Notes under the pieces: model-generated
The model's input: only the letters and a program-made list of their open reading frames with translations
Database searches by the model: none
What the model was told of the DNA's origin: nothing
Translations under genes and position numbers: made by a program
Shown here: piece after piece, positions 24,734 to 35,248 of the stretch
How the letters are laid out: each line of letters opens with the position of its first letter
How positions within the stretch are numbered: the first letter of the stretch is position 1
Assembly: GCA_036925085.1 (NCBI GenBank)
Contig: JAUPFP010000015.1
Coordinates: forward strand, 3,478,426-3,542,425
DNA: 64,000 nt
DNA from: Brachycybe producta
Lineage: Eukaryota > Arthropoda > Diplopoda > Playtdesmida > Andrognathidae
Reading direction: 5' to 3'

Positions 24734-26380
24734 TGTGCCTTGGTGGTCTAGTGGTTAAAGCCACAGGTGGTGGCCACCACAGGGTCTGGGTTCATATCCT
24801 GGTGGTGGTGGCATACAAGAAAATGAAGTATTATAAATGAATTGTGAATAAGCTTTTGTATGTTACAAAAACAATAAATAAAGCTAAGTTATTTATTGTA
24901 TATAAAGTTGCATGTATTTGTTGTACATATAGGAGTTTCGAACATATTAAAAATGTGTGCCTAGGTGGCCCATTGGTTAAAGCTATGAGTGGTGAGAAAG
25001 CCCACAGGTGGTGGTGGTGGCACCCAAAGGGTCTGGGTTCAAATCCCGGTAGGTGCATGCAAGAAAATAAAAATGAAATGTGATGATGCTTTTGTACGTT
25101 ACAAAGATGAATCAAAGAAACAAATCAAACATTAATTCTTGTATATAAAATTACATGTAAGTCTTGTACAAATAGAAGTTTCAAACACTTTACAGATGTG
25201 TGTGCCTCACTGGCACAGTGGTTAAAGCCATGTGTGGTGCAAAAGCCCACCGGTGGTGACACCCAAAGGGTCTGGGTTCAAGTCCCGGTAGGTGCATGCA
25301 AGAAAATAAAAATGAAATGTGAAGAAGCTTTTGTACGTTACAAAGACGAATCAAAGAAACAAATCAAAGATTAATTATTGTATATAAAATTACATGTAAG
25401 TCTTGTACAAATAGAAGTTTCAAACACTTTACAGATGTGTGTGCCTCACTGGCACAGTGGTTAAAGCCATGTGTGGTGCAAAAGCCCACCGGTGGTGACA
25501 CCCAAAGGGTCTGGGTTCAAGTCCCGGTAGGTGCATGCAAGAAATTAAAAATGAAATGTGAAGAAGCTTTTGTACGTTACAAAGACGAATCAAAGAAAAA
25601 GTCAAAGACTAGCTATTATTGTATATAAAATTACGTGCAAGTCTTGTACAAATAGAAGTTTCAAACACTTTGCAGATGTGTGTGCCTCACTGGTGCAGTG
25701 GTTAAAGCCATGTGTGGTGAGTTACCCCACAGGTGGTGGTGGTGGCACCCAAAGGGTCTGGGTTCAAATCCCAGTAGGTGCATGCAAGAAAATGAAATGT
25801 GAAGAAGCTTTTGTACGTATCAAAGACTAGTTGTTATTGTATATAAAATTACGTGTAAGTTTGTACAAATAGAAGTTTCGATCACATTACAGATGTGTGC
25901 CTGACTGGCACAGTGGTTAAAGCCATGTGTGGTGAGTAAGCCCACAGGTGGTGGTGGTGGCACCCAAAGGGTCTGGGTTCAAATCCCAGTAGGTGCATGC
26001 AAGAAAATAAAAATGAAATGTGAAGAAGCTTTTGTACGTATCAAAGACTAGTTATTGTATATAAAATTACGTGTAAGTTTGTACAAATAGAAGTTTCGAT
26101 CCCATTACAGATGTGTGCCTCACTGGCACAGTGGTTAAAGCCATGTGTGGTGTGAAAGCCCACCGGTGGTGGCATCCAAAGGGTCTGGGATCAAATCCCA
26201 TGTGATGAAGCTTTTGTACATTATCAAAGATTAACTTATTGTATATAAAATAACGTGTAAGTCTTGTACAAATAGAAGTTTCAAACACAGTAATAATGTA
26301 ACCGCCTCGGTGGTCTAGTGGTTATGCTACCTGAAAAGTAACCACACAGTACTGGGTTCAAGCCCAGGTACAAGACAAGA
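24734..26380 (+). repeat. Array of eight tRNA-like (tRNA-derived SINE-like) units
   Basis: Eight units begin near 24734, 24956, 25201, 25440, 25681, 25896, 26114 and 26298 (spacing 184-245). Each has a polymerase III A-box-like TGGCACAGTGGTTAAAGC and a B-box GGTTCAAATCC, placed in a T-arm-like stem CTGGG/CCCAG. In the unit at 24956 a 7-bp acceptor-like pairing (GTGCCTA with TAGGTGC) is possible. Between units lies a conserved spacer with GAAGCTTTTGTACGTTAC, GTATATAAAATTAC and CTTGTACAAATAGAAG. The anticodon-like loops lack the universal T33 and the region before the T arm is long, so these are unlikely to be working tRNAs. The last unit (26298-26433) is more divergent and ends in a long A run like a SINE tail. 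Confidence 0.8.
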
Positions 26381-26404
26381 GCGCGAAATGAAATGAAATA
26401 AAAG

Positions 26405-26438
<34 letters not shown>

Positions 26439-26449
26439 ATAAGAGATGA

Positions 26450-26519
26450 GGGGGGGGATGGGCACCTGGGGGGCGGCGGTGGGTGGGTGGGAGGGGGCCG
26501 CCGCCTGCGGCGGCGGCCC
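26450..26519. other. G-rich block with G-quadruplex potential and an 11-bp hairpin
   Basis: Five or more runs of three or more G (26450-26457, GGGGGG near 26468-26473, GGGTGGGTGGGAGGGGG at 26481-26497) satisfy the usual quadruplex pattern on the plus strand. It is followed by a perfect 11-bp stem with a three-base loop at 26495-26519 (GCCGCCGCC / GGCGGCGGC core). The block sits directly after the A run that ends the tRNA-like array. Confidence 0.85.
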
Positions 26520-26539
26520 GTCCCTTAACTACATCACAT

Positions 26540-28760
26540 TTTCATTTTGCACCACAAAAACAAAATACCACAAATAAAAACATAAAAACAAACACACTAA
26601 AAAAAAACATCCACCACCTACAACAAAACAAAAGAAACATACCACAACCAAAAAAAACAACACCAAACACACAAACATAAAAAAAAAAATTAACACAAAA
26701 AAAAATTAACACCACACAAAAAAATAAAAACCACCTACAACGAACCACCATAATAAACAACAATAAAATAATAACCACCGCCTACAGCACCACCCCAATA
26801 AAATAAAAAAAAAATCAAACAATTAACACCACCAACGACGGCGCCCCAATACACCAAAAACAATCAAACATTTAGCGCCACCAACGGCAGCGCCCCAATA
26901 CACCAAAAACAATCAACCATTTAGCGCCGCCTACGGCGGCGCCCCACTACAACAAAAAACAATCAAACACTTAGCGCCGCCTACGGCGGCGCCCCAATAT
27001 AACAAAAAACAATCAAACACTTAGCGCCGCCTACGGCGGCGCCCCAATATAACAAAAAACAATAAAACAAATAGCGCCGCCTACGGCGGCACCCCAATAC
27101 ACCAAAAACAATCAAACAATTAGCGCCGCCTACGACGGCACCCCACTACAACAAAAAACAATCAAACAGTTAGCGCCGCCTACGGCGGCGCCCCAATACA
27201 TCAAAAAACAATCAAACAATTAGCGCCGCCTACGGCGGCGCCCCAATCCAACAAAAAACAATCAAACAATTAGCGCCGCCTACAGCAGCCCCCCAACACA
27301 ACAAAAAACAATCAAACAGTTAAAATAATCCGACAATATCCTAAAAAAAATCACACAATCACCACAAACAAAACACCACCTGCAACAGCGCCAAAAAATA
27401 CTACAACAAACTAACAACAAAATAAGCGCCGCCTACAGCAGCGCCTAAAAATAATCAAAAACAATCACCACAAACGCCGCCTACACCAGCGCCCAAAAAC
27501 ACAACAAACGTACCGCCACCTACAACAGCACCCAATAATACGACACAATAATAACAAACCTAACTACACCTACAATCCCGCCCAAAAACAATACAAGACA
27601 ACACACTTCACCAACACCAATTACTAAAAGACATTATATTTCTAAAAACAAATACAAATAAAAATTCAAAAAAAAAATATAAAAATAAATTCAAAAATTT
27701 AAACAAAAAAATAAAAAATAAATTAAAAAAAAAAATAACAAAACATTAATTAAAAAAAAATAAAAAAAAATTTAAAAAAAAATTACAAAATTCAAATAAA
27801 AAAAAACAAAAAAAAATCTAAAAAAAAAAAATTTAAAAAATTCAAATAAAAAAAAAATAAAAAAATAAACATAAAAAAAATAAATAAAAAAACAAACAAA
27901 ATAAATTTAAAAAAAAATTTAAAAAAAAAATAAAAACAAAAAATTAAAAAAAAAAAAATAAATTTAAAAAAAAAATTAAAAAAAAAAATAAAAAAATAAA
28001 TTTAAAAAAAATAAATTAAAAAAAACAAATAAAAAAAAAACAAATTTAAAAAAAATAAAAAATACATTTAAAAAAAAAATTACAAAAAAAAAATTCAAAA
28101 AAAAAATTACAAAAAAAATGAAAAAAAAATACATCAAAATAAATTTAAAAAAAAAAATAAAAAAAAAATTAAAAAAATAAAATAAAATAAATTAAAAAAT
28201 CACAACAATAAACATAAACAAACAAACAAACCTTTCTATAATCAAACACAAGACACAAAAAAATCTGTATATATACACACAAACATTTCCATATTTACAC
28301 AAACAAACAAAGCTTCCCATGTTTACACAACATTACACACAAACAAACCTTTCTCTATACACACAGCACTACACACAAACAAAGCTTTCTATATATACAA
28401 AATGTTACACACAGACAGACAAACAAAACTTTCTCTACCCACACACCAAAACACACAGACACACACACATACCTCACTAAACAAAGCTTTGTTTCTACAA
28501 GAAACAAGGAGAAAACTAAGAACAAACAATAACAAACAAAGAAACAAACAAATAAAAACAAACAAACAAATAAAAACAAACAAACAAACAAAAACAAAAA
28601 AAAAGAAACAACAAAATAAACAAAGACAGGAACAAACAAAAAAAAACCAAAGAAACAAAGAAAAAACAGACACAAAGAAACACAAGAAACAAACAAACAA
28701 GAAAAACACCAGAAACAAAAGAAAAAAACACAAACAAAGAAACAAACAAATATAACTTTT
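26540..28760. other. Block made almost only of A and C on the plus strand
   Basis: Outside the hairpin minisatellite, G and T are nearly absent; 28561-28620, for example, has A 48, C 9, T 2 and G 1. The first part is rich in ACCACAAAA words, 27660-28200 is A runs broken by TTTAAA, and 28200-28750 is built on CAAA. The long open frames across it, which read as Phe/Leu/Cys/Val strings on the minus strand and Lys/Asn/Gln/Thr on the plus strand, are composition artefacts. Confidence 0.85.
26821..27310. repeat. Minisatellite of ten 50-bp units, each with a GC hairpin
   Basis: The core GCGCCGCCTACGGCGGCGC (8-bp perfect stem, TAC loop) recurs at about 26823, 26873, 26923, 26973, 27023, 27073, 27122, 27172, 27222 and 27272. 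Between cores lies a G-free linker of the form CCCAATA, ACAAAAAACAATCAAACA and ATTA. Degenerate cores (GCCGCCTACAGCAGC and similar) continue to about 27560. The hairpin has the same design as the one at 26495-26519. Confidence 0.95.
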
Positions 28761-31430
28761 ATCTCTTTGTTCCATGGCTGGACCTGTGCCAGCCAGTCAA
28801 GTTACAATTGTATACCACTCCACACCTCCCAAACTCATGCTCCTTGACCTGCCAGATCAACTTGATAGCCTCAATCCACAGCCCTACATCATACCTCCAC
28901 TTCATGTTGAAGAAAGACTCCCTCACATCTCAATCCTGTTTGATTAATTATTTCCATATATGCCAACAAAAAGAAAACCCTTTTCATATTTCAGACACTT
29001 GTCTTTATCAGCCACCTTTCCACCCAAAGAAAACAAGTAATAAAACTTCAGAAGACCAACTGGCAACATCCCCCACACATGTGCAAGACGTGTCACACAA
29101 AGCAAGAAACAAACAAAAGACAGAAAGAACAAACAAAGAAACAAAAAAAAAAACAAGAGAAACAAACAAACATCATCTCCCTCACCAATACACTGATGTG
29201 CAACCCTCTCAATAACATCATGAAACATAAAGCCCAGCAGTGATCCTGACTCATTTATTGTCCTTTTCCAATGACACACAACTTTAGCATACCTCTGTAC
29301 TATCATACAGGGGTTTAACCTACTTTGGCATACCTCATGTTACCAATATCGTTGTTTGTGTGACACCTCACCAGGCCTGGGCCCTTTCCCCCAGTCCCAC
29401 CCCTTAACATAAACACAACATCCTCATAACAGAACATCCTGATAAGCACCAACACCAAGTCTATGCAGTTCCATTTCTCTATTATATTTTATTTTAATTA
29501 GGGATAAATCATCTTTAATATGTTTCAGTGACCACTGGTCAATCATTACAATTAGTCACTTTTGAATTTACTTTTATCCAACTTATACTTATAACCAACT
29601 ACCAGATTCTGACAAAATCCTCCCAAAATCCTCTTCTTGCATATATATAAGTCCATATTTTTCGTTATAATCTAAGTACAATCAAGACACCAAATTTATA
29701 ATTCAGTTTGTTCAAGAAACGCTTATGTAAAATAAACTATTATTATGGGCAAAAAGTTACTGAAATCTCATTTTTATATTCATTAAATCAAACAAACAAC
29801 TTTAAAATATTCTCATCTAGAACCAGCAATCCAGGTACAAAACACCAACACTAAATGAAGCCAAAGAGAACAACACAATCTACCAGCTTTCAACCAGGTC
29901 CAACCCTGAGGAGTAGCACACCAAAAAAATACTTGAAACTATAAAATTCATAAAAGAGAAACATGTGACAAAACTAAAGAGATTAATTTATTCCCTTCCT
30001 CCTGAACCAGAAAACAAGTCACCTAGCCAACCACTCTTGGGCAAAATCTATTTCCTCTAAAGCTCATTTGTTACAAGTAAATATTAAATTATTAATAATC
30101 AAAAACCATGTGGCACTCACAGTCCACACAAGATGGTCCACATACCACCAAAATTACAACAATCCTTTTTTTTAATACTGAACACTCCTATTCGACATCA
30201 ATAAACTTAAAACCAATTTTACCAACACTTGTTTTTAACACTTTTTTAAGTTTTCAAAAGCCAAAAACATTCAACTTTTCAAATCTCTAATATATTTCAA
30301 GATTGAACAATTCAAATATCCAATCACTAATTTTTATAATAAATCGAAGTTAACTCAGGAAATAATCAGCCAATCTTAACATTTAAATAATAGAAATGTT
30401 CACAATGAATGTGTCTTGAATTTACATGTAATGTTAAAACCACACATCTCTACTCCTTAAGATAATATAAAGCAAATTAAACATTTTTTTACCAAATTTC
30501 TCCAAAAACGTCATAATATCTAAAAATGTGGACGTTCTATGTTAATTATGTATGACATCAAATATGTACAGTGTACTATCATACATATTTAGAGACAATC
30601 TACACATTAATTGGACCTGTGGTTCCGAAGATATTAAGAAACAACAAAAGTCAGCCATTTTCCAAAACAGCATCATATCTTAAATCAAGTCTTTTACATA
30701 GTTCTTTATATCTGCCAAGTTTGGTACTTTTATCACAAATTGAGCAATCAACTCACCAAGCTACTGAACTAATCTATTCAGACACCTTTATACTAAAATG
30801 CATGTACTGCAAATACAAAAGATATTACACCATATATTATAATGTGGCAATTGCATTACCTTTTTATATAAACCTCCCTCCCCTCTCTCTCTCTTAAAAG
30901 ATGACAAATTAGATAAATGTGCCATAACCTCAATTTTTGTTCATAGCTAAAAATATCAAAAGATTTCTATACTTTTTGTCAAAATCACTCTTTCAATTTC
31001 AAACATACAAATTAGCATACACATTTTAACATGATAAAATACGTAAAATACGCAAATATATCTTATAATCGATATTGCTTAGCTTTCTAATAAATCCTTT
31101 TTTTTTCCGTCTTCTTCACCTTTTTTTCCTTGACAACTTATGTGACTTCTTCGAATCTGGTCAAAGTCAATTAACGGTTTGACCAATTACAGTCACGTTT
31201 GTTATCACGAGAATTGGTTAAATGCCACACCAACCCACCGCACACATTGACAGACACTCTACTTGAAATGTACTAAAGTGTGACTTGCTAATTTTAAGGC
31301 TAGTTTCTTGGAACCCGTCAATTTCAATTCACATTCTCAAAGTTGAAAATTTAATTACAGTAAATCAAGAACATGAAATGTGCATTTGCCACTGAAATTT
31401 ACTTTTTTTTCTTCTATACAATAGAACGAC

Positions 31431-31461
<31 letters not shown>

Positions 31462-31601
31462 CATGCTTTTTAATCTTGAGTTAGCTTTTATTCCTTTTCA
31501 AAGGAACCAACATCAACCAAAGTGTATGAAAAAAGGTAACATAAGTTGAGAAAGTTCATTCTCCTCAATTACTGATGCTCTTTGAGTCTTTTCTATAATA
31601 A
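28761..31601. other. A/C-biased stretch with two unexplained open segments
   Basis: No gene is firm. Two minus-strand open segments, about 28790-28928 and 29170-29306, have balanced residue use unlike their low-complexity surroundings and are described in the findings. An AG microsatellite lies at about 31439-31461. The bias is clear: 29821-29880 has A 31, C 17, G 7 and T 5. Confidence 0.4.
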
Positions 31602-31913
31602 TTAGGATTCGCATTTTTATGGAATATTAAAAGCAAATTTTCTCAAATTGTCGCCCAAGAGAAAATTTTGAAGTAAACATCACCATAATTAAAGCAACTA
31701 CAATAATACTTATTAATGAAAAAGCATGCTTACATGCTAGAGATCTACTTACTATCACTGGTCAACTACAGCTCCGGCTTCTAACCAAGTGATTTTCATT
31801 CACAAAACCATAATCGTTGGTTCATCTAAATAGGATTGTTATTTCACAATTGGTCCTTGAGCCACACGTTGAGAAATATTACTATAATATTGCATAAAAA
31901 TCCGAGCCCTAAT
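31602..31913. repeat. Foldback element, TTAGGGCTCGGATTTTTAT family, copy 1
   Basis: The left arm TTAGGATTCGCATTTTTAT and right arm ATAAAAATCCGAGCCCTAA are inverted copies. A second pair of inner words (GCCCAAGAG / CTTGAGCC) extends the arms to about 60-70 bases. The same family occurs at 53538-53838. Confidence 0.75.
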
Positions 31914-31996
31914 AAATATAACAAAAATAACAGATCATTATTTAAACTCTAACAATTCTATGTCTCAGAAACAACATTAAGGAGAAATTGAAAGTG

Positions 31997-32160
31997 TTAG
32001 ACACTAGAACCGTTTCTCAATTACATAATATGTTCTTTACACGTTGATATTTGACAAAATGAACTTATTGCAGACAAAATAGCCATAAATTATTTAATTT
32101 AAGAGAGATCGTCGTCAAACTGTTTTTCAATTTTTCTCGTAAAACAGACAATACCTTAAC
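31997..32160. repeat. Partial copy of the CTAGAAGGG foldback family
   Basis: GTTAGACACTAGAACCGTTTC followed by TCAATTAC and a GTTGATATTTGACAAAAT segment matches the left half of the family. The right arm is missing; the RTE-like retrotransposon's 3' end lies just beyond. Confidence 0.5.
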
Positions 32161-32237
32161 TTGGTGAACCATTTATATTTTAAAATAAACCAATATCTAT
32201 TTGCATTTCCAGTGATTATGCCAAAAAAATGTCATGA

Positions 32238-33818
32238 TCATTTCCTGTACCTTATCCCGCGAGCAGCAGGGTCGGCCTTGCTGGTTCTAACTCTCCACTC
32301 GTTCCGATTTTGCACCAAGCCCCCAGTGACCCCACATGCCACCATATCCCGTTTTACTACCACATCCCAGGTTTGCTTGGGTCTTCCTCTACCCCGTTTT
32401 ATTCCCAGGTCTAAGTTCATTGCCTGTCTCAGCAGCCCATCTTCTCCACTCCTGAGGACATGCCCAAACCACCGCAGCCTATTTTCCTGCATCTTTTCTA
32501 CTATATTTGTTACCCCTACACTACCCCTAATAAAATCATTTCTAATCCTATCCCTTCTGGTCACCCCACTCATAAACCTTAGCATTCTCATCTCAGCTAC
32601 CTGCATTCTATCCTCATGCACCTTCTTGATTGCCCAACATTCTGACCCATACAACATAGCTGGTCTGACTACTGTTCTATAAAACTTTCCCTTCAATTTT
32701 ATAGGTAACTTCCTGTCACATAAAACCCCACTAGCCTCCCTCCACCTATACCAACCTGCTTTTATCCGGTTTGTGATGTCTAAGTCTAAGCTCCCATCAT
32801 CTTGCAGCACAGATCCTAAATATTTGAAGTCATGCACCTGCTGCATTAAACTGTCCCCAAGTCTAATCCCCTCATTCAACTGTTCTTTCCCATCCCACTG
32901 AAATTTCATGTACTCCGTTTTTGCCCTACTTATTTTCAACCCCTTTGATTCCAAGGCATTCCTAGTCTCCTCTAACCTTATCTCGAGTTCCAATTTGGAT
33001 TCCCCAACTAAGACTATGTCATCTGCAAACAGCATACACCAGGGGACCTCCTGCCTCACCCCTGCCAGTAACTCATCCAGGACCAAAATAAATAGATATG
33101 GACTAAGTGCTGAGCCCTGGTGCACACCAATCCTAACACGAAAACTGTCAGAGAACCCCCAGGCAGTCTTAACGCTTGTCCGTGCATCCCTATACATGTC
33201 CCTCACCATATCTATATAACTCTCACCCACCCCCTTCTTCTGTAAGACCTCCCACAATAACGTCCGTGGTACTCTGTCATAGGCTTTCTCTAGATCTATA
33301 AATACCATGTGTAACTCTTTCTTGGCAGCCCGAAACTTCTCAATAACTTGCCTTAAGGCAAAAATAGGGTGCATTGTGGATTTTCCTGGCATAAACCCAA
33401 ACTGACTTCCCCCAATTGCAGTTTTACCCCAAAGTCGAGTTTCAATTACTCTCTCCCAAAGCTTCATCGTATGACTCATCAATTTAATACCTCTATAGTT
33501 CCCACATTCCTGAACATCACCCTTCCCTTTGAAAATAGGCACTAACCAGCTGTCCCGCCATGCACCTGGCATTCTATCCCCCATAGCCAATCTATTGAAT
33601 AACTTTGTGAGCCAGGAAATAGCAACATTCCCCAAGACCTTCCACACCTCTACTGGTATCCCATCTGGCCCTAAAGCCTTCCCTAGCTTCATTTTTCGCA
33701 ATGCCTGAACAATTTCCTCAGCCCTAACCTGCTCCAATTCTTCTCTATGATTATTTCTTCCAGTGAAAGGCTCCTGCTCTACCCCCTCATTCATAAGCTT
33801 ACTAAAATATTCCCCCAC
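32238..33818 (-). CDS. RTE-type polyprotein, reverse transcriptase part
   Basis: This frame encodes the reverse transcriptase that copies the element's RNA into the nicked target. Motifs appear in order: LGKALGPDGIP, LVPIFKGKGD, NYRGIKLMSHTMKL, QFGFMPGKST, FIDLEKAYDRVPR, GVHQGSALSPYLF and the catalytic FADD (MLFADDIVLVGES), so the active-site aspartates are intact. The C-terminal third has the usual KFYRTVVRPAMLYG, EMRMLRFMSGVTRRDR and RRGRPKQTW segments. The listed start at 33818 is only where this frame opens; the true protein starts upstream at 35248 and reaches this frame through the frameshift. The stop is at 32238. The large plus-strand frames opposite (33747-34607 and others) are shadows. 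Confidence 0.9.
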   Translation of the reverse strand: MGEYFSKLMNEGVEQEPFTGRNNHREELEQVRAEEIVQALRKMKLGKALGPDGIPVEVWKVLGNVAISWLTKLFNRLAMGDRMPGAWRDSWLVPIFKGKGDVQECGNYRGIKLMSHTMKLWERVIETRLWGKTAIGGSQFGFMPGKSTMHPIFALRQVIEKFRAAKKELHMVFIDLEKAYDRVPRTLLWEVLQKKGVGESYIDMVRDMYRDARTSVKTAWGFSDSFRVRIGVHQGSALSPYLFILVLDELLAGVRQEVPWCMLFADDIVLVGESKLELEIRLEETRNALESKGLKISRAKTEYMKFQWDGKEQLNEGIRLGDSLMQQVHDFKYLGSVLQDDGSLDLDITNRIKAGWYRWREASGVLCDRKLPIKLKGKFYRTVVRPAMLYGSECWAIKKVHEDRMQVAEMRMLRFMSGVTRRDRIRNDFIRGSVGVTNIVEKMQENRLRWFGHVLRSGEDGLLRQAMNLDLGIKRGRGRPKQTWDVVVKRDMVACGVTGGLVQNRNEWRVRTSKADPAARGIRYRK

Positions 33819-35248
33819 CAGTTCCGTACTGGCTCCCTACCCCACAATACTTTGCCCCCATTATCCTTAACACTCACCACCTTTTCAATATCTCTGCCTT
33901 TATTCTCCCGAGCCCTAGCTATTCTATATACTGCCATTTCTCCTGCTCTGGTACCTAACTTGGCATACATGTCCGCATATTTCTTATGCTTTGCTAAGGC
34001 TACCTGCTGTTTGGCCTCTATCTTGGCACGCTTGTATTCTATCTGGGCCTCCCTGCTTCCATCGTGCCACCAAGTCTTGAAAGCATCTTTCTTCCTTTTA
34101 ACTGCCCTCTGTACCTCCTCATCCCACCACCAAGTTTCTCTGTCTAATCGAGACCCCCCTACTCGTACTGTCCCTAGTACCTCGTTTCCACAATCACGGA
34201 TCTGTTGTGCTACCCTTGTCCACAGCTCTCCTGCAGTGCCATCTAAATCCCATGCTATCTTACCTGCCATTTTCTTAAACTCTTCCGCCTTGTCTGGTAA
34301 TGCCCACCACCTAATTGCTGTCTCTCCTCTATGTCTGACCACCTGTTTTGCCCCCCTAAGTTTTAGGTCTAACACTACTAGCCTATGTTGTCCCGCTAAG
34401 TTTTCACTCGGTATCACTTTACAATCCTTGCACTCGTTTCTATCCTCACTCCGAATCATGAAGAGATCAATCTGGGATTCTCCTGCCCTGCTCTTAAAAG
34501 TAATCAAATGTTCCTCTCTCTTCTGGAATAGTGTGTTTGCTAAAATTAACTTATGTGCCACTCCTGCCTCCAGGATACTCTCCCCTGCTTTATTTCGCTC
34601 TCCATAGCCCCACCCACCATGTACCTCTTCATACCCTTCCCTACCTCTACCTACATGTCCGTTAAAGTCCCCACCAATTATGACCCGTTCCTTCCTACTC
34701 AGGCCCAACATTAGGTCATCAAACTGTTCCCAGAATGCTAGCTTCCTGGCTGTATCTAATCCAACCTGGAGGCCATATGCACTAACTACATTTATAACAA
34801 TGCCACCCCAAACTACCTTTACTACTAACAGCCTACTATTTATCTGCCTAACCTCAACCACACTATGTCTGAGTTCCTGATCTAGGACAATTCCTACTAC
34901 ATTTCTACCCTCCTCACTACTTGCATAATTTAATTTATACCCATCCCCAATGTCCCTGGATTTATCCCCTTTCCATCTTGTCTCCTGCAGACATGCAACA
35001 TTTACCCTCCTAGCCTTTGGAACACTAGATAACTCCCTAGTCTTCCCTGTCAAACTCCCTATATTCCAGGTGCCAAACCTAAGTTTAGTACCTCCACTTC
35101 TACCACTACTTCCAAGACCTCCTTGTTGTTGATGCTGGACTCGCTTCTTTAGCCCCACCCATCCACTGTGGGGTAGCCCTTGCCAATTTGTCACAGCCAC
35201 CGGGCATTGCAGCTGCGCATCGCTTATGGCGGGGGACGCCCTAGCCAT
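33791..35248 (-). CDS. RTE-type polyprotein, N-terminal part with endonuclease domain
   Basis: The 485-codon frame carries an APE-like endonuclease that nicks target DNA to prime reverse transcription. It starts near residue 60 with GTWNIGSLTGKT, then LQETRW, SAYGLQVG, GGDFNGHVG and AGQHRLVVLDL, in the order seen in active endonucleases of this class. After the endonuclease comes a lysine- and arginine-rich linker (about residues 380-450). The frame then leaves its natural course at a run of five C (plus strand 33812-33816) and stops 13 codons after the switch begins. The frame entered by the other reading continues straight into the reverse transcriptase frame, so both frames were one protein. 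The first ATG at 35248 is the best start I can see; the first 60 residues have no known motif. Confidence 0.85.
   Translation of the reverse strand: MARASPAISDAQLQCPVAVTNWQGLPHSGWVGLKKRVQHQQQGGLGSSGRSGGTKLRFGTWNIGSLTGKTRELSSVPKARRVNVACLQETRWKGDKSRDIGDGYKLNYASSEEGRNVVGIVLDQELRHSVVEVRQINSRLLVVKVVWGGIVINVVSAYGLQVGLDTARKLAFWEQFDDLMLGLSRKERVIIGGDFNGHVGRGREGYEEVHGGWGYGERNKAGESILEAGVAHKLILANTLFQKREEHLITFKSRAGESQIDLFMIRSEDRNECKDCKVIPSENLAGQHRLVVLDLKLRGAKQVVRHRGETAIRWWALPDKAEEFKKMAGKIAWDLDGTAGELWTRVAQQIRDCGNEVLGTVRVGGSRLDRETWWWDEEVQRAVKRKKDAFKTWWHDGSREAQIEYKRAKIEAKQQVALAKHKKYADMYAKLGTRAGEMAVYRIARARENKGRDIEKVVSVKDNGGKVLWGREPVRNWWGNILVSL

Noticed and set aside
24734-26380. Functional tRNA gene cluster
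   Set aside because: A- and B-boxes are present, but the anticodon-like loops lack T33, the variable region is too long and acceptor pairing is poor in most units.
26821-27310. Regularly spaced 50-bp repeat resembling a CRISPR array
   Set aside because: The linkers between hairpins are repeated and nearly identical, not unique spacers, and the context is an animal genome.
28355-28775. Long minus-strand frames rich in Phe, Leu, Cys and Val (membrane-protein-like)
   Set aside because: They arise from CAAA-type repeats read in reverse; three overlapping frames show the same pattern, which a real protein would not.
33747-34607. A 286-codon plus-strand frame
   Set aside because: It is the antisense shadow of the RTE-like polyprotein, whose motifs are clear on the minus strand.
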